Positions 18,601-27,218 are shown, counted from the stretch's first letter. The stretch: 64,000 nucleotides of DNA from Paraflavitalea devenefica (GCF_011759375.1 NZ_JAARML010000001.1:1426001-1490000), one strand, 5' to 3'. Notes: a model not told the origin generated them from the letters alone. Program-made: numbers and translations.

Positions 18601-19546
18601 TGCCAAATCCGCTGGTGGCATCCACCATTTTGCCACGGATATAAAGGTGACGGATATTTCCCTTGCGGGTAATGATCTGGCAACTGAAATTGGTCTCGTA
18701 GTCGTGGTTATACTTATTATGGATGGAATTGGTGAGCTCACGGATCATCTGGTTATGATCTTCCGGCAACACATATTCCTGCATAAACTGTTCAAACGAG
18801 ATGGTCATCTCTTCCTGCTCATCTTGTTCCAGCAGGCTGGTGAATTCCTTACTGATGGTCATTTCCTGCGAAAAGAAATCCAGCTTCCAGCTACCCATCC
18901 GCGCGTAGGTCATGGCGTAGGAAGAAGTGCGGATGGCTTCTTCTTTCAGTTGCTCGGCCATCACCTTATCGGTAACATTGATGCCAATACCCTGTATTTC
19001 CAATACCCCCTTCTCATTCTGTAGCGCTATAAATTCCCATTCTGTCCACTGGAATATCTTGGTACCCTGTATGGGTTTACGGATAAGCAACTTGTGTACT
19101 TTGCCGGGGTTTTTCCAGCATTCCTCGGCCATCTGCTGGCAACGGTACAGGTCTTTGGGGTAGATCGTATTGTAATAGGGTTCTCCCATCAGGAACTTTT
19201 CGTTGTAGCCGAAAGTGTCCAGGAAACGGGGGTTGGCATACGCAAAGTTGCCATCATTGTCAATGCGGATAACGTAATTCGTTTGTGAGTTGAGAATAGA
19301 AGAGAAATAGGTTTTCTCTTTCTGCAGCTCATTTTTTGCCACCTGCAGTTCTTCATAATTCCGCTGATTGCTGCGGAACAAAGGTTCCAATATGAGGAAT
19401 ACAAGGCATAGAAAGGCGATAATGAGAGAAATAAACTTGCCGGTGTTGATAGTTGCAGCGAGGTAGTAATCCGCAAAATTGAGCAACAGCACTGTTGCCA
19501 ACAGCACCATAATGATACGAATCAATTTGCGGAACGGATTCTTCAT
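15632..19546 (-). CDS. Multi-PAS hybrid sensor histidine kinase with GAF and two receiver domains
   Basis: 1304 residues. Two N-terminal membrane helices (about 10-27 and 35-55) are followed by a coiled segment and four PAS-like modules, each ending in a PAC-type motif (GIGINVTDK, GIAQDITTQ, CTSRNITERK, GFAHNITEQ). A GAF-like domain follows (about 640-770). HisKA has MSHELRTPMNG with the phospho-acceptor His near 798; the HATPase has DTGIGIS and GTGLGLTI. Two receivers follow: VLVVDDNSTN with IITDHHMP (Asp near 1089) and ILVVEDDPIN with IFMDVNMPEMDG (Asp near 1232). No Hpt domain is attached, so a separate phosphotransfer protein or direct signalling is implied. It is a stand-alone gene on the minus strand. 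Confidence 0.93.
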   Translation of the reverse strand: MKNPFRKLIRIIMVLLATVLLLNFADYYLAATINTGKFISLIIAFLCLVFLILEPLFRSNQRNYEELQVAKNELQKEKTYFSSILNSQTNYVIRIDNDGNFAYANPRFLDTFGYNEKFLMGEPYYNTIYPKDLYRCQQMAEECWKNPGKVHKLLIRKPIQGTKIFQWTEWEFIALQNEKGVLEIQGIGINVTDKVMAEQLKEEAIRTSSYAMTYARMGSWKLDFFSQEMTISKEFTSLLEQDEQEEMTISFEQFMQEYVLPEDHNQMIRELTNSIHNKYNHDYETNFSCQIITRKGNIRHLYIRGKMVDATSGFGIAQDITTQKEAEQALQHSEQQFRLLAEHSEDIITVNQLDGILLYVSPSVQKTLGFSPEEVQGQSVMDYVHPDDVYKFLQQEDSPSLSDVENLTLRYRMRTKTNDYVWLETIIKPVREMGEVTRLICTSRNITERKRSEAEREQLLAEVKQSEELLRTVINSTPDWIFIKDLGHRFLLVNQAFADSMHRRPQDFIGKDELEVGFPEELVKGDAGNNIRGFWSDDNEVIKSGKAKFIQEEPSSINGKAQVMTTVKVPLRDSDGAVWGVLGFAHNITEQKKAEDRLLHKDQLLQAMAEATHQLISNNHLEEAIGEAIQLLGIKLQVNQVNVYKNDYDAREDKWYSNQLLHWDNATGELVHKDPAYQHIRMHEENTITRTLMKEELYCGYVKNIEEDGDRAYFEKMQVKSVAIIPIFTLHQFWGIVGFSDMEERDWTITEFSILQSFAATLAAAIERKQMEQELVQAKDIAESASLAKSEFMANMSHELRTPMNGIIGFTDLVLTTDLQRTQRDYLNNVKKSANGLLDIINDILDFSKLEAGKLKIDHTPFRLDELVEETVDILMVKAFEKNLELICHIDPELPVQFGGDPVRIRQVLVNLLGNAIKFTPQGEILISVVKAGGIYQKNNKPFLDIELSVRDTGIGISPKKLRKIFESFTQADSSTTRKYGGTGLGLTISKSLAELMQGALTVNSEPGRGSTFTLHLPLEVMKDHVEIAAAHKPPLRKVLVVDDNSTNRWLMQEIFRYFSIPCEVAGSGREALMILERIQKTGEPLDLIITDHHMPEMDGMQLVNELRQQHTGLEQPTVLMLSSLEKNLFQHEADKLGIRQMLTKPVKMYELYAMLSAMFMPDNELNKPALSVVNIEHITEAASILVVEDDPINMMLITEVLRKMGFEVIRANNGKEALEILPHYDPVLIFMDVNMPEMDGYTTTRFIRQMGEPYRHLPIIALTADAMQGDREKCLAAGMDDYVSKPFRIEEIVGVLKNRTLLV

Positions 19547-19672
19547 GGTTTGAATAGGATATTCGACGGATTAAATAACTGCAAAACAATGCTTTCTATT
19601 GAATATGCAGGTGCTTTTTTTTAATATAATAAGTATTTACCCTGAAATAGTTGACTTAAATCACCTGTCGCT

Positions 19673-19750
19673 GCCATCCTGAGCTTGTCGAAGGGTGCTT
19701 TGAAGGCGGCTTCGACAGCGTTTATCCCGCTTTGCGGGACTCAGCCTGAC
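19673..19750. repeat. REP-like palindromic repeat, copy 1
   Basis: Contains CCTGAGCTTGTCGAAGGG (19679 onward), then GGCTTCGACAGCG, and CTCAGCCTGACA at the end, i.e. the two arms of the palindrome seen at 20956-21003, here interrupted by a small hairpin TCCCGC-TTT-GCGGGA. It lies between the lipoprotein stop and the hybrid-kinase start, both minus strand. Confidence 0.75.
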
Positions 19751-19758
19751 AAACTATC

Positions 19759-20898
19759 TCAGAAGCTGACCCCGCTTTGAATACGGTTCAGCAGCAGGTT
19801 ATAACAGTTCCGGATCAGCTGGTCGGCAATCTGGTTGCGAGTGGGTGGCCGGTCGTCGAACCGGTTATTGATCAGGGCCCAGTCGGCTTGTGTCAAAGCC
19901 CGCTGATCGCCTTTATAGGTGGCTCTTTCCTGCCGCCATACATAGTTGTCCGGGAAATTATCAAAGAGAATATTGCGCCCGGTGGCCCAATCGTAAATGC
20001 GGCATTCCAGCGAAGCATTGCTTTTCAGGATGCGCCGGCTAACGTACACGGTGGCATATACGGTCGTGTATACAGGTTTGGGCGGGTTGCTTTTGGTACT
20101 TCCTGTTTGTACCTGCGCCGAACGCTGGATGGTGTAGTTATCGGAAGAGACGGGCCCGATGAAAATGCGGGTAAAGTTGAGGACTACCACCCGGTCGGGG
20201 CGTATATTTTGTCCGCGGGCCTCCCAGTCGGTAAAAAAACGCACATGCCGGAACGAGCCGGTATTCAGGTCGCGCACCATTTGCTGCTGCAGCCAGTCAT
20301 TGGTAAAGCCCCAGTAGCTAAATCCATAACGGTCGTACTGTACCGGGTTCACCATCACCCGGATCATACTGGCAGCTTCCGCTTGCTGCAACAGGTTTCT
20401 CACATCTTTAAAGCCGGGCACTGCCTGGTTGGCCTTGCTGAAATAGTCGTAAGCCTGCTGCGCATACTGGCGGTTATTGTAATTCAGGTACTCCAGGCCC
20501 TGGTTATAATATTCGTTGGCGGCTTTTTCTTTGGCGCTGTTAATGGCTGCGGTGGGATCTTTGATAGTGGGCAGGGCCTGGCTGGCTGTAGGCGAGGCTT
20601 TGATGGCCTGGTACATTTGCAGCAGTACCTCGCGTTCTTTGGCAATCTCCATCCAGCGATCGCCCAGGTGGCCACTGTTCTTATTGGCAGTAATGATCTC
20701 TTTCCGTTTTTCCAGTGCCGCTTCATAAGCTGCCGGCAGCATATCTGCCGCCTGCTTGTCATGGGCATTCTTGTTGAGCCTTTCAATCAGCTCAAAGACT
20801 GTCTTGTCTTCAAAAGTATAACGGTTGGAAAGCCTGTTACCCGAACCGCAGGCAAACAGGAACAGCAGGAGAATCCCATAAATAAGGCGGGTGGTCAT
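19759..20898 (-). CDS. Lipoprotein with TPR-like helical region, unknown function
   Basis: 379 residues; the signal MTTRLIYGILLLFLFACGSG contains a lipobox with Cys at 17, so the protein is probably lipid-anchored. Residues about 30-190 are Ala/Gln/Tyr-rich helices (KEKAANEYYNQGLEYLN, QAYDYFSKANQAVPG) resembling tetratricopeptide repeats. The C-terminal half is beta-rich (YTTVYATVYVSRR, CRIYDWATGRNILFDNFPDNY). I do not recognise a named family. The gene is flanked on both sides by REP-like palindromes (19673-19750, 20956-21003). Confidence 0.8.
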   Translation of the reverse strand: MTTRLIYGILLLFLFACGSGNRLSNRYTFEDKTVFELIERLNKNAHDKQAADMLPAAYEAALEKRKEIITANKNSGHLGDRWMEIAKEREVLLQMYQAIKASPTASQALPTIKDPTAAINSAKEKAANEYYNQGLEYLNYNNRQYAQQAYDYFSKANQAVPGFKDVRNLLQQAEAASMIRVMVNPVQYDRYGFSYWGFTNDWLQQQMVRDLNTGSFRHVRFFTDWEARGQNIRPDRVVVLNFTRIFIGPVSSDNYTIQRSAQVQTGSTKSNPPKPVYTTVYATVYVSRRILKSNASLECRIYDWATGRNILFDNFPDNYVWRQERATYKGDQRALTQADWALINNRFDDRPPTRNQIADQLIRNCYNLLLNRIQSGVSF

Positions 20899-20955
20899 GG
20901 TAAAAGTTTTACGCCACCATTGGCCTTAACCAGGATATGAAGATAATCAATAATT

Positions 20956-21003
20956 TGTCACCCTGAGCTTGTCGAAGGGGGCTTCGACAGGCTCAGCCTG
21001 ACA
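20956..21003. repeat. REP-like palindromic repeat, copy 2
   Basis: TGTCACCCTGAGCTTGTCGA followed by AGGGGG and TTCGACAGGCTCAGCCTGAC: a nearly perfect 48-base palindrome between the lipoprotein start (20898) and the mqnC stop (21014). Half of the same sequence occurs at 24880-24902 inside a gene end. Confidence 0.8.
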
Positions 21004-21013
21004 TTAATTATTA

Positions 21014-22138
21014 TTAATAATCTATTACCTGCTCTTCGATCATCTCCGGTAACTGGCGGAACTCATATTGTTGATTGCGGAGCTGGGGTTCAAAACCGGC
21101 TTCGCGAATGGCCTGCTGGATACTCTTATAGGTAAAGCGGTGCGGCGCCCCGGCGGCGCTCACCACATTTTCTTCCAGCATAATGCTGCCAAAATCATTG
21201 GCGCCGCCATGCAGGCAGATCTGGGCCGTTTGTTTACCTACCGTAAGCCAGGAAGCCTGGATATTCTTTACGTTGGGCAGCATGATGCGGCTGATGGCGA
21301 TCATGCGGATGTATTCATCGGCTGTAGTAAGATTGTGTACGCCACGGATGCGGGTAAGCAGGGTATCCACATCCTGGAAGGTCCAGGGGATGAAGGCGAG
21401 GAAGCCTTTGGCGGTTTCCGGCTTACGGCTTTGTACTTCCCTGATCTTCACCAGGTGCTCAAACCGTTCCCGCACCGTTTCCACATGGCCAAACATCATG
21501 GTGGCCGACGTGGTAATATCCAGCTTATGCGCCTCATGCATTATATCGAGCCATTCCTGGGAGCCGCATTTCCCTTTCGAGATCAGCCGGCGCACCCTGT
21601 CCACCAGTATTTCTGCTCCGGCGCCGGGCAGGCTGTCCATGCCTGCTTCTTTCAGGGCCGTCAATACTTCCCGGTGGGTTGATTTTTCCAGTTTGGTAAT
21701 ATGGGCTACCTCGGGAGGCCCGAGAGTGTGTAATTTGAGCGTGGGATACAGGGATTTCAACTGGCGAAATAGGTCTACATAGAACTGTAATCCCAGTTTG
21801 GGATGGTGGCCTCCCTGTAATAATAACTGGTCGCCGCCCCAACGGATGGTTTGCTCTATCTTCTTCTTGTAGGTCTCTATATCGGTAATATATGCTTCCG
21901 CATGACCGGGTATCCGGTAGAAATTGCAGAATTTACAGTTGGCAGTGCAAACATTGGTGGTATTTACATTGCGGTCTATCTGCCAGGTCACTTTATTGTA
22001 AGGCACCTGCTTCTTCCTCAATTCATTGGCTACATACATCAGTTCTGTCAGGGGTGCTTCCTCAAATAATTGCATGCCTTCCTCAATGCTCAGGAATTCA
22101 AATTGCAGGGCTTTCGAGTAGAGATCGTCTGTTTTCAT
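21014..22138 (-). CDS. mqnC: Cyclic dehypoxanthinyl futalosine synthase (menaquinone, futalosine pathway)
   Basis: 374 residues from the ATG at 22138 (MKTDDLYSKALQFEFLSIEE); an in-frame ATG at 22303 would add 55 residues unlike the family. The radical-SAM cluster motif is CTANCKFCNFY (about residues 68-78), followed by LQGGHHPKLGL, HTLGPPEV and SLPGAGAEILVDRVR, which are typical of MqnC, together with HGGANDFGSIMLEENVVSAAG. MqnC closes dehypoxanthine futalosine to its cyclic form, a step in menaquinone synthesis without MenF-type chemistry. No other mqn gene is in the window. Menaquinol would be the electron donor of the Alternative Complex III encoded at 56.4 kb onward. Confidence 0.93.
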   Translation of the reverse strand: MKTDDLYSKALQFEFLSIEEGMQLFEEAPLTELMYVANELRKKQVPYNKVTWQIDRNVNTTNVCTANCKFCNFYRIPGHAEAYITDIETYKKKIEQTIRWGGDQLLLQGGHHPKLGLQFYVDLFRQLKSLYPTLKLHTLGPPEVAHITKLEKSTHREVLTALKEAGMDSLPGAGAEILVDRVRRLISKGKCGSQEWLDIMHEAHKLDITTSATMMFGHVETVRERFEHLVKIREVQSRKPETAKGFLAFIPWTFQDVDTLLTRIRGVHNLTTADEYIRMIAISRIMLPNVKNIQASWLTVGKQTAQICLHGGANDFGSIMLEENVVSAAGAPHRFTYKSIQQAIREAGFEPQLRNQQYEFRQLPEMIEEQVIDY

Positions 22139-22333
22139 AACAACATAGTAAAGAACAAAAGTACTAAAGGATAGGTTTTGCCCATAATGAGTATTTTTTA
22201 TTTCACCGGTCACTTCTTTTCTTGTAAAAACAATTAACTTAAACCGTAATCCGGGTAAGCGTTGTTCGTCAGGTGAAACCGGTAGCTCACAGACAAAATC
22301 CAATGCTTACGGGAGAAAATTGTAAAATAGCCC

Positions 22334-23533
22334 ATGCGATTGCGTACCATTACTCTGTTCCTGCTTATAACGGTTCCTGCCTGGCTGCCTGCGCAGGAGT
22401 TATTTGTGCCTGCGCCCGCCCAGCGCATTACCAGTTTTTCTTTCCGGATGCTTACAGGAGGCATTATTACCCTGAAAGCCAAGGTGAGCCAGTTTCCGGA
22501 TTCGCTCAATTTTGTACTGGATACTGGTAGTGGCGGTATTTCACTCGATTCGACCACGGCTGCCCATATTAAGATTCAAACGGTTCCCAGCGATCGTACC
22601 ATACGGGGTATAGCGGGCTCCATGGTGGTGCGGTATGCTTATAACCATACCCTGCACCTGCCCGGGCTATCGGTAGACAGCCTTAATTTTCATATTAATG
22701 ATTATGATATCCTCACCAGCGCCTATGGTGAAAAAATTGATGGTATCATCGGCTTCAGCTTTCTTTCCCGCTACATTGTGAAAATAGATTACGACAGCTC
22801 TAAGATCCATGTGTTTACCAGAGGATCTATCAAATACCCGCGGGGCGGGTTTATGCTGCGGCCCCAGATCAGCTTTATACCCAATTTCGGCAGCACCATA
22901 CGGGATGCCCGTACTGTCAGCGGCCGTTTTTACTTTGATACCGGCGCAGGCATGTGCCTTTTATTATCTACTGATTTTGTGAATGACAGCGCCTTTATAG
23001 GCAAGCGACGTAAATGGTATGCTACCCAGGCCGAAGGGTTGGGGGGTAAGGCTGCCATGAAACAGGGCGTGGTAAAACAACTGCGCTTTGGCCCCTATAA
23101 GTTCAGGAATGTACCTACCTATATTTTTGATGATGAATACGGTATTACGCAATACCCGGCCCTGGGTGGCCTTATTGGTAATGACCTGCTCCGCAGGTTT
23201 AACCTCACACTCAATTACGAGCGTTCGGAGATCTATATGATGCCCAACACCCACTTTAAGGATGCCTTTGATTATTCCTATACCGGCTTGGGCATGTATG
23301 TGGTAGAGGGGGAGATCATGGTGGTGGATGTAATGGCTGGTTCTCCTGCAGAAGCGGCCGGCTTTAAACCCGATGATATCATTGTGGCGGTACAGAATAA
23401 CTTCAGCAAAAACATCCAGGCCTATAAAAACCTGATGCAAACGCCCGGCGAAAAGCTGAAGATACTTGTACTCAGGGAATCCGGTCCGGTGGTACTGACG
23501 CTGAAAGTGAAAAATATCCTCACCGGCAGGTAA
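22334..23533 (+). CDS. Retropepsin-like aspartyl protease with C-terminal PDZ domain
   Basis: 399 residues; signal peptide MRLRTITLFLLITVPAWLPAQ. Two aspartyl-protease half-motifs are visible: FVLDTGSGGISL (Asp about 62) and FYFDTGAGMCLLL (Asp about 202), so one chain may supply both catalytic aspartates. A PDZ domain occupies about 310-399 (GSPAEAAGFKPDDIIVAVQN). The protein is probably periplasmic. It lies 111 bases upstream of the M16 peptidase pair on the same strand, so this is a block of proteolytic functions. Confidence 0.85.
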   Translation: MRLRTITLFLLITVPAWLPAQELFVPAPAQRITSFSFRMLTGGIITLKAKVSQFPDSLNFVLDTGSGGISLDSTTAAHIKIQTVPSDRTIRGIAGSMVVRYAYNHTLHLPGLSVDSLNFHINDYDILTSAYGEKIDGIIGFSFLSRYIVKIDYDSSKIHVFTRGSIKYPRGGFMLRPQISFIPNFGSTIRDARTVSGRFYFDTGAGMCLLLSTDFVNDSAFIGKRRKWYATQAEGLGGKAAMKQGVVKQLRFGPYKFRNVPTYIFDDEYGITQYPALGGLIGNDLLRRFNLTLNYERSEIYMMPNTHFKDAFDYSYTGLGMYVVEGEIMVVDVMAGSPAEAAGFKPDDIIVAVQNNFSKNIQAYKNLMQTPGEKLKILVLRESGPVVLTLKVKNILTGR

Positions 23534-23644
23534 CAAAAGATAGCTCATAATGAATTGATTAGCTCCTTTTCCGGTGGTTTTTGAACATTATCCCCCAACT
23601 TGTCGTTAATTTGCTGTCCCCTCTCCCCAAAAGAGGAAAAATCC

Positions 23645-24928
23645 ATGATACAGTTTGAAAAGTTTACGTTGTCTAATGGCTTGCGCGTAGTGGTACATGA
23701 AGATCCGGCCACCCCGATGGCTGTTGTTAATATAATGTATGACGTTGGCGCCCGCGATGAAGATCCCGCTAAAACAGGCTTTGCCCATTTGTTTGAGCAC
23801 CTCATGTTTGGTGGCTCGGTCAATATAGAGGATTTTGAAACGCCCCTGCAGATGGCCGGTGGTGAGAACAATGCCTATACGACCAACGATGTTACCAATT
23901 ATTATGTGACGTTGCCTGCCGAGAACCTGGAAACGGCTCTCTGGCTGGAAAGTGACCGCCTGCTCTCCCTGGCATTCGATGAAAAGAGCCTGGAAGTGCA
24001 GCGCAAAGTAGTATCGGAAGAGTTTAAGGAGCATTATATCAACAAGCCTTATGGCGATGTGTGGTTCAAGCTCCGTGAAATGGCCTATCCTACCCATCCT
24101 TACCGCTGGATGACCATCGGCAAGGAATTGTCGCATATTGAAAATGCTACCCTGGACGATGTAAAGCAGTTTTTCTTTAAACATTACCGTCCGGTCAATG
24201 CCATCCTGGTAGTGGGCGGCAATATAAAAACGGCTGAAGTAAAGAAGCTGGTGGAGAAGTGGTTTGGCGATATTCCGGCCGGTGAAAAATATGTGCGCGC
24301 CATTCCGGATGAGCTGCCCCAGACAGCTCCGCGCCGTATGGAGGTAAAAGCCGATGTGCCCCTCGATGCTTTGTACAAATGCTGGCATATGGACAGCCGT
24401 ATGGACCATGGCTATTATGTAGCCGATCTTATTACCGAAGTGCTCGGTGGCGGTGGTTCTTCCAGGTTGTTCCAGTCGTTGGTAAAGGAGAAAAAGCTTT
24501 TCAGCCATATAGAGTGCTATCATTTTGGCTCTGTAGATAAGGGCCTGGTAGCTATTGAAGGCAAGCTGGTAAAAGGGGTTAAGATGGAAGAGGCTGAAAA
24601 GGCGGTGGATGCAGAACTGGAAAAGCTCAAGAATGAAGGCATCAGTGAAAAGGAACTTACCAAGGTCAAGAATAAAACAGAGTCGGCCATTGCTTTTGAA
24701 GACATGAGTGTGATGACCCGTGCCAATAACCTGGCCTTTTATGAATTGCTGGGCGATGCATCCCTCTTTAATACAGACCGTGAAAAGTATTTTGCCGTAA
24801 CCCGTGAAGATATCCTGCAATACAGCCGGAAGATCTTTGATGTGAACAATTCCAATACGTTGTGCTATTACAGCAACACCCTTCAGCAAGCTCAGGGTGA
24901 CAAAGAAAAACGATTACAAACAATTTAG
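23645..24928 (+). CDS. M16 family zinc metallopeptidase, catalytic subunit
   Basis: 427 residues from the ATG at 23645 (MIQFEKFTLSNGLRVVVHED). The zinc motif HxxEH is present as HLFEH near residue 48, with the distal Glu expected some 70 residues later. No signal peptide is apparent, so a cytoplasmic location is likely. Bacterial M16B enzymes work as heterodimers of one chain with HxxEH and one with the substrate-binding R/Y pair; the next gene supplies the second chain. The last residues are encoded by a REP-like half element (24880-24902), so the C-terminal tail QQAQGDKEKRLQTI is probably acquired. Confidence 0.92.
   Translation: MIQFEKFTLSNGLRVVVHEDPATPMAVVNIMYDVGARDEDPAKTGFAHLFEHLMFGGSVNIEDFETPLQMAGGENNAYTTNDVTNYYVTLPAENLETALWLESDRLLSLAFDEKSLEVQRKVVSEEFKEHYINKPYGDVWFKLREMAYPTHPYRWMTIGKELSHIENATLDDVKQFFFKHYRPVNAILVVGGNIKTAEVKKLVEKWFGDIPAGEKYVRAIPDELPQTAPRRMEVKADVPLDALYKCWHMDSRMDHGYYVADLITEVLGGGGSSRLFQSLVKEKKLFSHIECYHFGSVDKGLVAIEGKLVKGVKMEEAEKAVDAELEKLKNEGISEKELTKVKNKTESAIAFEDMSVMTRANNLAFYELLGDASLFNTDREKYFAVTREDILQYSRKIFDVNNSNTLCYYSNTLQQAQGDKEKRLQTI
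24880..24902. repeat. Half REP-like element inside the 3' end of the M16 gene
   Basis: CCCTTCAGCAAGCTCAGGGT followed by GACA matches one arm of the palindrome at 20956-21003 with two substitutions. It is read through as coding sequence in the upstream M16 gene just before its stop at 24928. Confidence 0.65.
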
Positions 24929-24941
24929 TGCTGATCTGACA

Positions 24942-26228
24942 ATGCTTAACAGAACTGTTGCTCCTGATATAAAAGAACCGGTTGATTTTACGATCACTTT
25001 ACCGGCCTGCCAAAAACACACCCTCTCCAATGGCATAGAAGTATATGCGGTTGATATGGGCAGTGAAGATACCTTAATGGTAAACTGGGTGTTTTATGCC
25101 GGTAACTGGTATGAAAGCTCAAAGGCGGTGGCAGCGGCTACCAATTTTTTGGTAAAGAATGGTACCTCCAAACGCTCAGCTTTTGATATCAATGAGCATT
25201 TTGAATACCATGGCGCTTACCTTAACCGGTCCTGCTATAATGAAACGGCGGAGCTTACGCTGCACTGCCTGAACAAACATACCAATGAACTGCTGCCTGT
25301 GGTGGCCGAACTGATCACGGACGCTACTTTCCCTGCAGAGGAACTGGCTATTTACCAGCAAAATGCCAAGCAACGTTTACAGGTAAGCCTGCAGAAATGC
25401 GAGTTTGTGGCCGGCCGGCTGATTGATGCCTACCTTTTTGGTGAGCAGCATCCCTATGGCAAATACAATAATGCAGAAGATTACGATGCCATCCGCCGGG
25501 AAGACATTGTTGCCTTCTACAATAACCATTACCGCAATGGCCGCTGTGTGATCTTCGCGGCCGGTAAACTACCCGCCGATCTTATTACTGAACTGGAAAA
25601 GCATTTCGGCTCCTTGTCGCTCCGTTCACACCGGCAGGAAATAACAGCCGTGCATCATCCCGTGCAGCCCGCCCCTCAGAAAAAGAGCCATGTGCTCAAT
25701 GATCCGCAAGGCGTGCAGGCTGCCATACGCATAGCGCGTCCCTTCCCCAACAGGCATCATCCCGACTTCCAGAAGGTAATGGTGCTGAATAACCTGTTTG
25801 GTGGCTTCTTTGGTTCCAGGCTGATGGCCAATATCCGGGAGGAAAAAGGGTATACTTATGGCATTTACAGTTACCTGCTGAACCATATTAACGACAGCGC
25901 CTGGATGGTCAGCACGGAAGCAGGCAGGGATGTGAGTGAAGCTACTGTTACCGAGGTGTATAATGAGATGGCGCTCCTGCGCGATGAGCCGGTAGACGAT
26001 GAAGAACTGCTGATGACCCGTAACTTCATGATTGGCACCATTCTCGGCGACCTGGATGGCCCTTTCCAGGTGATAGGCCGCTGGAAAAATTTAGTGCTTA
26101 ATAATCTCGACGAAAGCTATTTTAACAATAGCCTGCATATCATCAGAACAGTATCCACACAGGAGTTACAGGAGCTGGCCAATAAGTACCTGCAGCCCGA
26201 TCAGTTTTATGAGCTGGTAGTTATATAG
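24942..26228 (+). CDS. M16 family peptidase-like partner subunit (no zinc motif)
   Basis: 428 residues from the ATG at 24942 (MLNRTVAPDIKEPVDFTITL), 13 bases after the preceding stop; an in-frame ATG at 24897 would start inside the upstream gene and in repeat-derived sequence. Where the catalytic partner has HxxEH, this chain reads ATNFLVKNGT, so it cannot bind zinc. The C-terminal half keeps REEKGYTYGIYS, the R/Y substrate-binding signature. This is the usual non-catalytic half of an M16B heterodimer. Confidence 0.9.
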   Translation: MLNRTVAPDIKEPVDFTITLPACQKHTLSNGIEVYAVDMGSEDTLMVNWVFYAGNWYESSKAVAAATNFLVKNGTSKRSAFDINEHFEYHGAYLNRSCYNETAELTLHCLNKHTNELLPVVAELITDATFPAEELAIYQQNAKQRLQVSLQKCEFVAGRLIDAYLFGEQHPYGKYNNAEDYDAIRREDIVAFYNNHYRNGRCVIFAAGKLPADLITELEKHFGSLSLRSHRQEITAVHHPVQPAPQKKSHVLNDPQGVQAAIRIARPFPNRHHPDFQKVMVLNNLFGGFFGSRLMANIREEKGYTYGIYSYLLNHINDSAWMVSTEAGRDVSEATVTEVYNEMALLRDEPVDDEELLMTRNFMIGTILGDLDGPFQVIGRWKNLVLNNLDESYFNNSLHIIRTVSTQELQELANKYLQPDQFYELVVI

Positions 26229-26304
26229 GATAAGGATGTGCTGAATAAGTGTTAACTTCATAGCTATTGCCTATACACGCAACAGGCCTTTAAAAACATA
26301 TGCT

Positions 26305-26661
26305 ATGAATTTTATCATGCGCATCATCGTTACCTCGATCATTGCTTTTGGATTGTCTTATATCCTCCGGGGTGTTCATATTGATTCTTTCTGGGCCGCT
26401 ATCATCTTTGCGATTGTATTGGCGATACTCAATGCCATTGTAAAGCCCATACTCATACTACTCACGCTGCCCATTACCCTGTTTACCTTTGGCCTGTTTC
26501 TTTTTGTTATCAATGCTGCCATTATATTGCTCACGGCCGAATTTGTAAAAGGGTTCAGGGTAGATGGTTTCTGGTGGGCTTTATTATTCAGTTTACTGCT
26601 TTCCATCATTACCTCTGTATTGTATAAAGAGAACCGGCGCGACCGGGAACAGTCCTATTGA
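26305..26661 (+). CDS. Phage holin family IV-like membrane protein
   Basis: 118 residues with four hydrophobic segments (about 4-20, 27-45, 51-77 and 85-103), including VKPILILLTLPITLFTFGLF, the Pro-containing segment typical of the so-called mycobacterial four-TMS phage holin family. Despite the name, these are widespread chromosomal proteins and no phage genes are near. The C-terminus is basic and charged. Function unknown. Confidence 0.85.
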   Translation: MNFIMRIIVTSIIAFGLSYILRGVHIDSFWAAIIFAIVLAILNAIVKPILILLTLPITLFTFGLFLFVINAAIILLTAEFVKGFRVDGFWWALLFSLLLSIITSVLYKENRRDREQSY

Positions 26662-27218
26662 TGCGATCGGGAATTTATCATGATTGGCTGTTTAATAAAT
26701 AGGAGAATCGCTTATCCAGTCTGAGTTACAAGGCAAACAGGGTGGCTGCAAGTACTTCATATAACGCAAACAAATATTTGATATTTTTATCGTGTTAACT
26801 TACTTTTAACATCATCACATCAACCTGCTTGCTCATATGCATTAAAGCGACTGCAATGCTTTACTGAAAAACAAGAAATCTTTTTAATTACGGCCCAACC
26901 GTATATCAGGCGCTGATTTGTCCAACTAAAACCAACTAAGGCATGAGAAAAACAACTTTTTACTCATGGTGCATTGCTTTTGCACCATCCCTCAATCATT
27001 TTCTGTATAACTCCCAAAAGTACCGGAAAAAATACACCTTAACCATGGATTAGCCCGTACAGGCATTATCCTGACAAGCTTATTGGTTTGTTTTTCTACA
27101 TGTGCACAGAAGCTATAGCTCCCTGTAAGGGGATTGCTATGGCTTCTACCTTGTATTGCATCCATTTTTCCATGGAAGGGGATCCTATTTCTATTACTCA
27201 ACCAAAACACTGGTACAC
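26662..27218. other. Long leader region of the SusC gene
   Basis: 557 bases without a convincing gene. TTG (26778-26780), 20 bases and TACTTTTA (26801-26808) form a near-consensus promoter, which would give a leader of about 400 bases. Two TTAAC words lie 11 bases apart (26795, 26806), overlapping this promoter. A 36-codon ORF (26943-27053) and a signal-peptide-like stretch without a start (about 27050-27115) may be debris of an older coding region. Confidence 0.3.

Noticed and set aside
19777..20940. Plus-strand ORF of 387 codons
   Set aside because: Antisense shadow of the lipoprotein gene; the lipoprotein frame has a signal peptide and lipobox, this one has neither.
23606..24889. Minus-strand ORF of 427 codons
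   Set aside because: Lies entirely antisense to the M16 peptidase gene, which has HxxEH; amino-acid content looks like a shadow frame.
26305..26661. Holin-family protein as evidence of a prophage
   Set aside because: No phage structural, lysis or integrase genes within the window; this family is common on bacterial chromosomes.
26943..27053. 36-codon ORF (MRKTTFYSWC...) in the SusC leader
   Set aside because: No conserved features, no terminator or overlap with a neighbour; could be chance. Mentioned only as part of the leader description.
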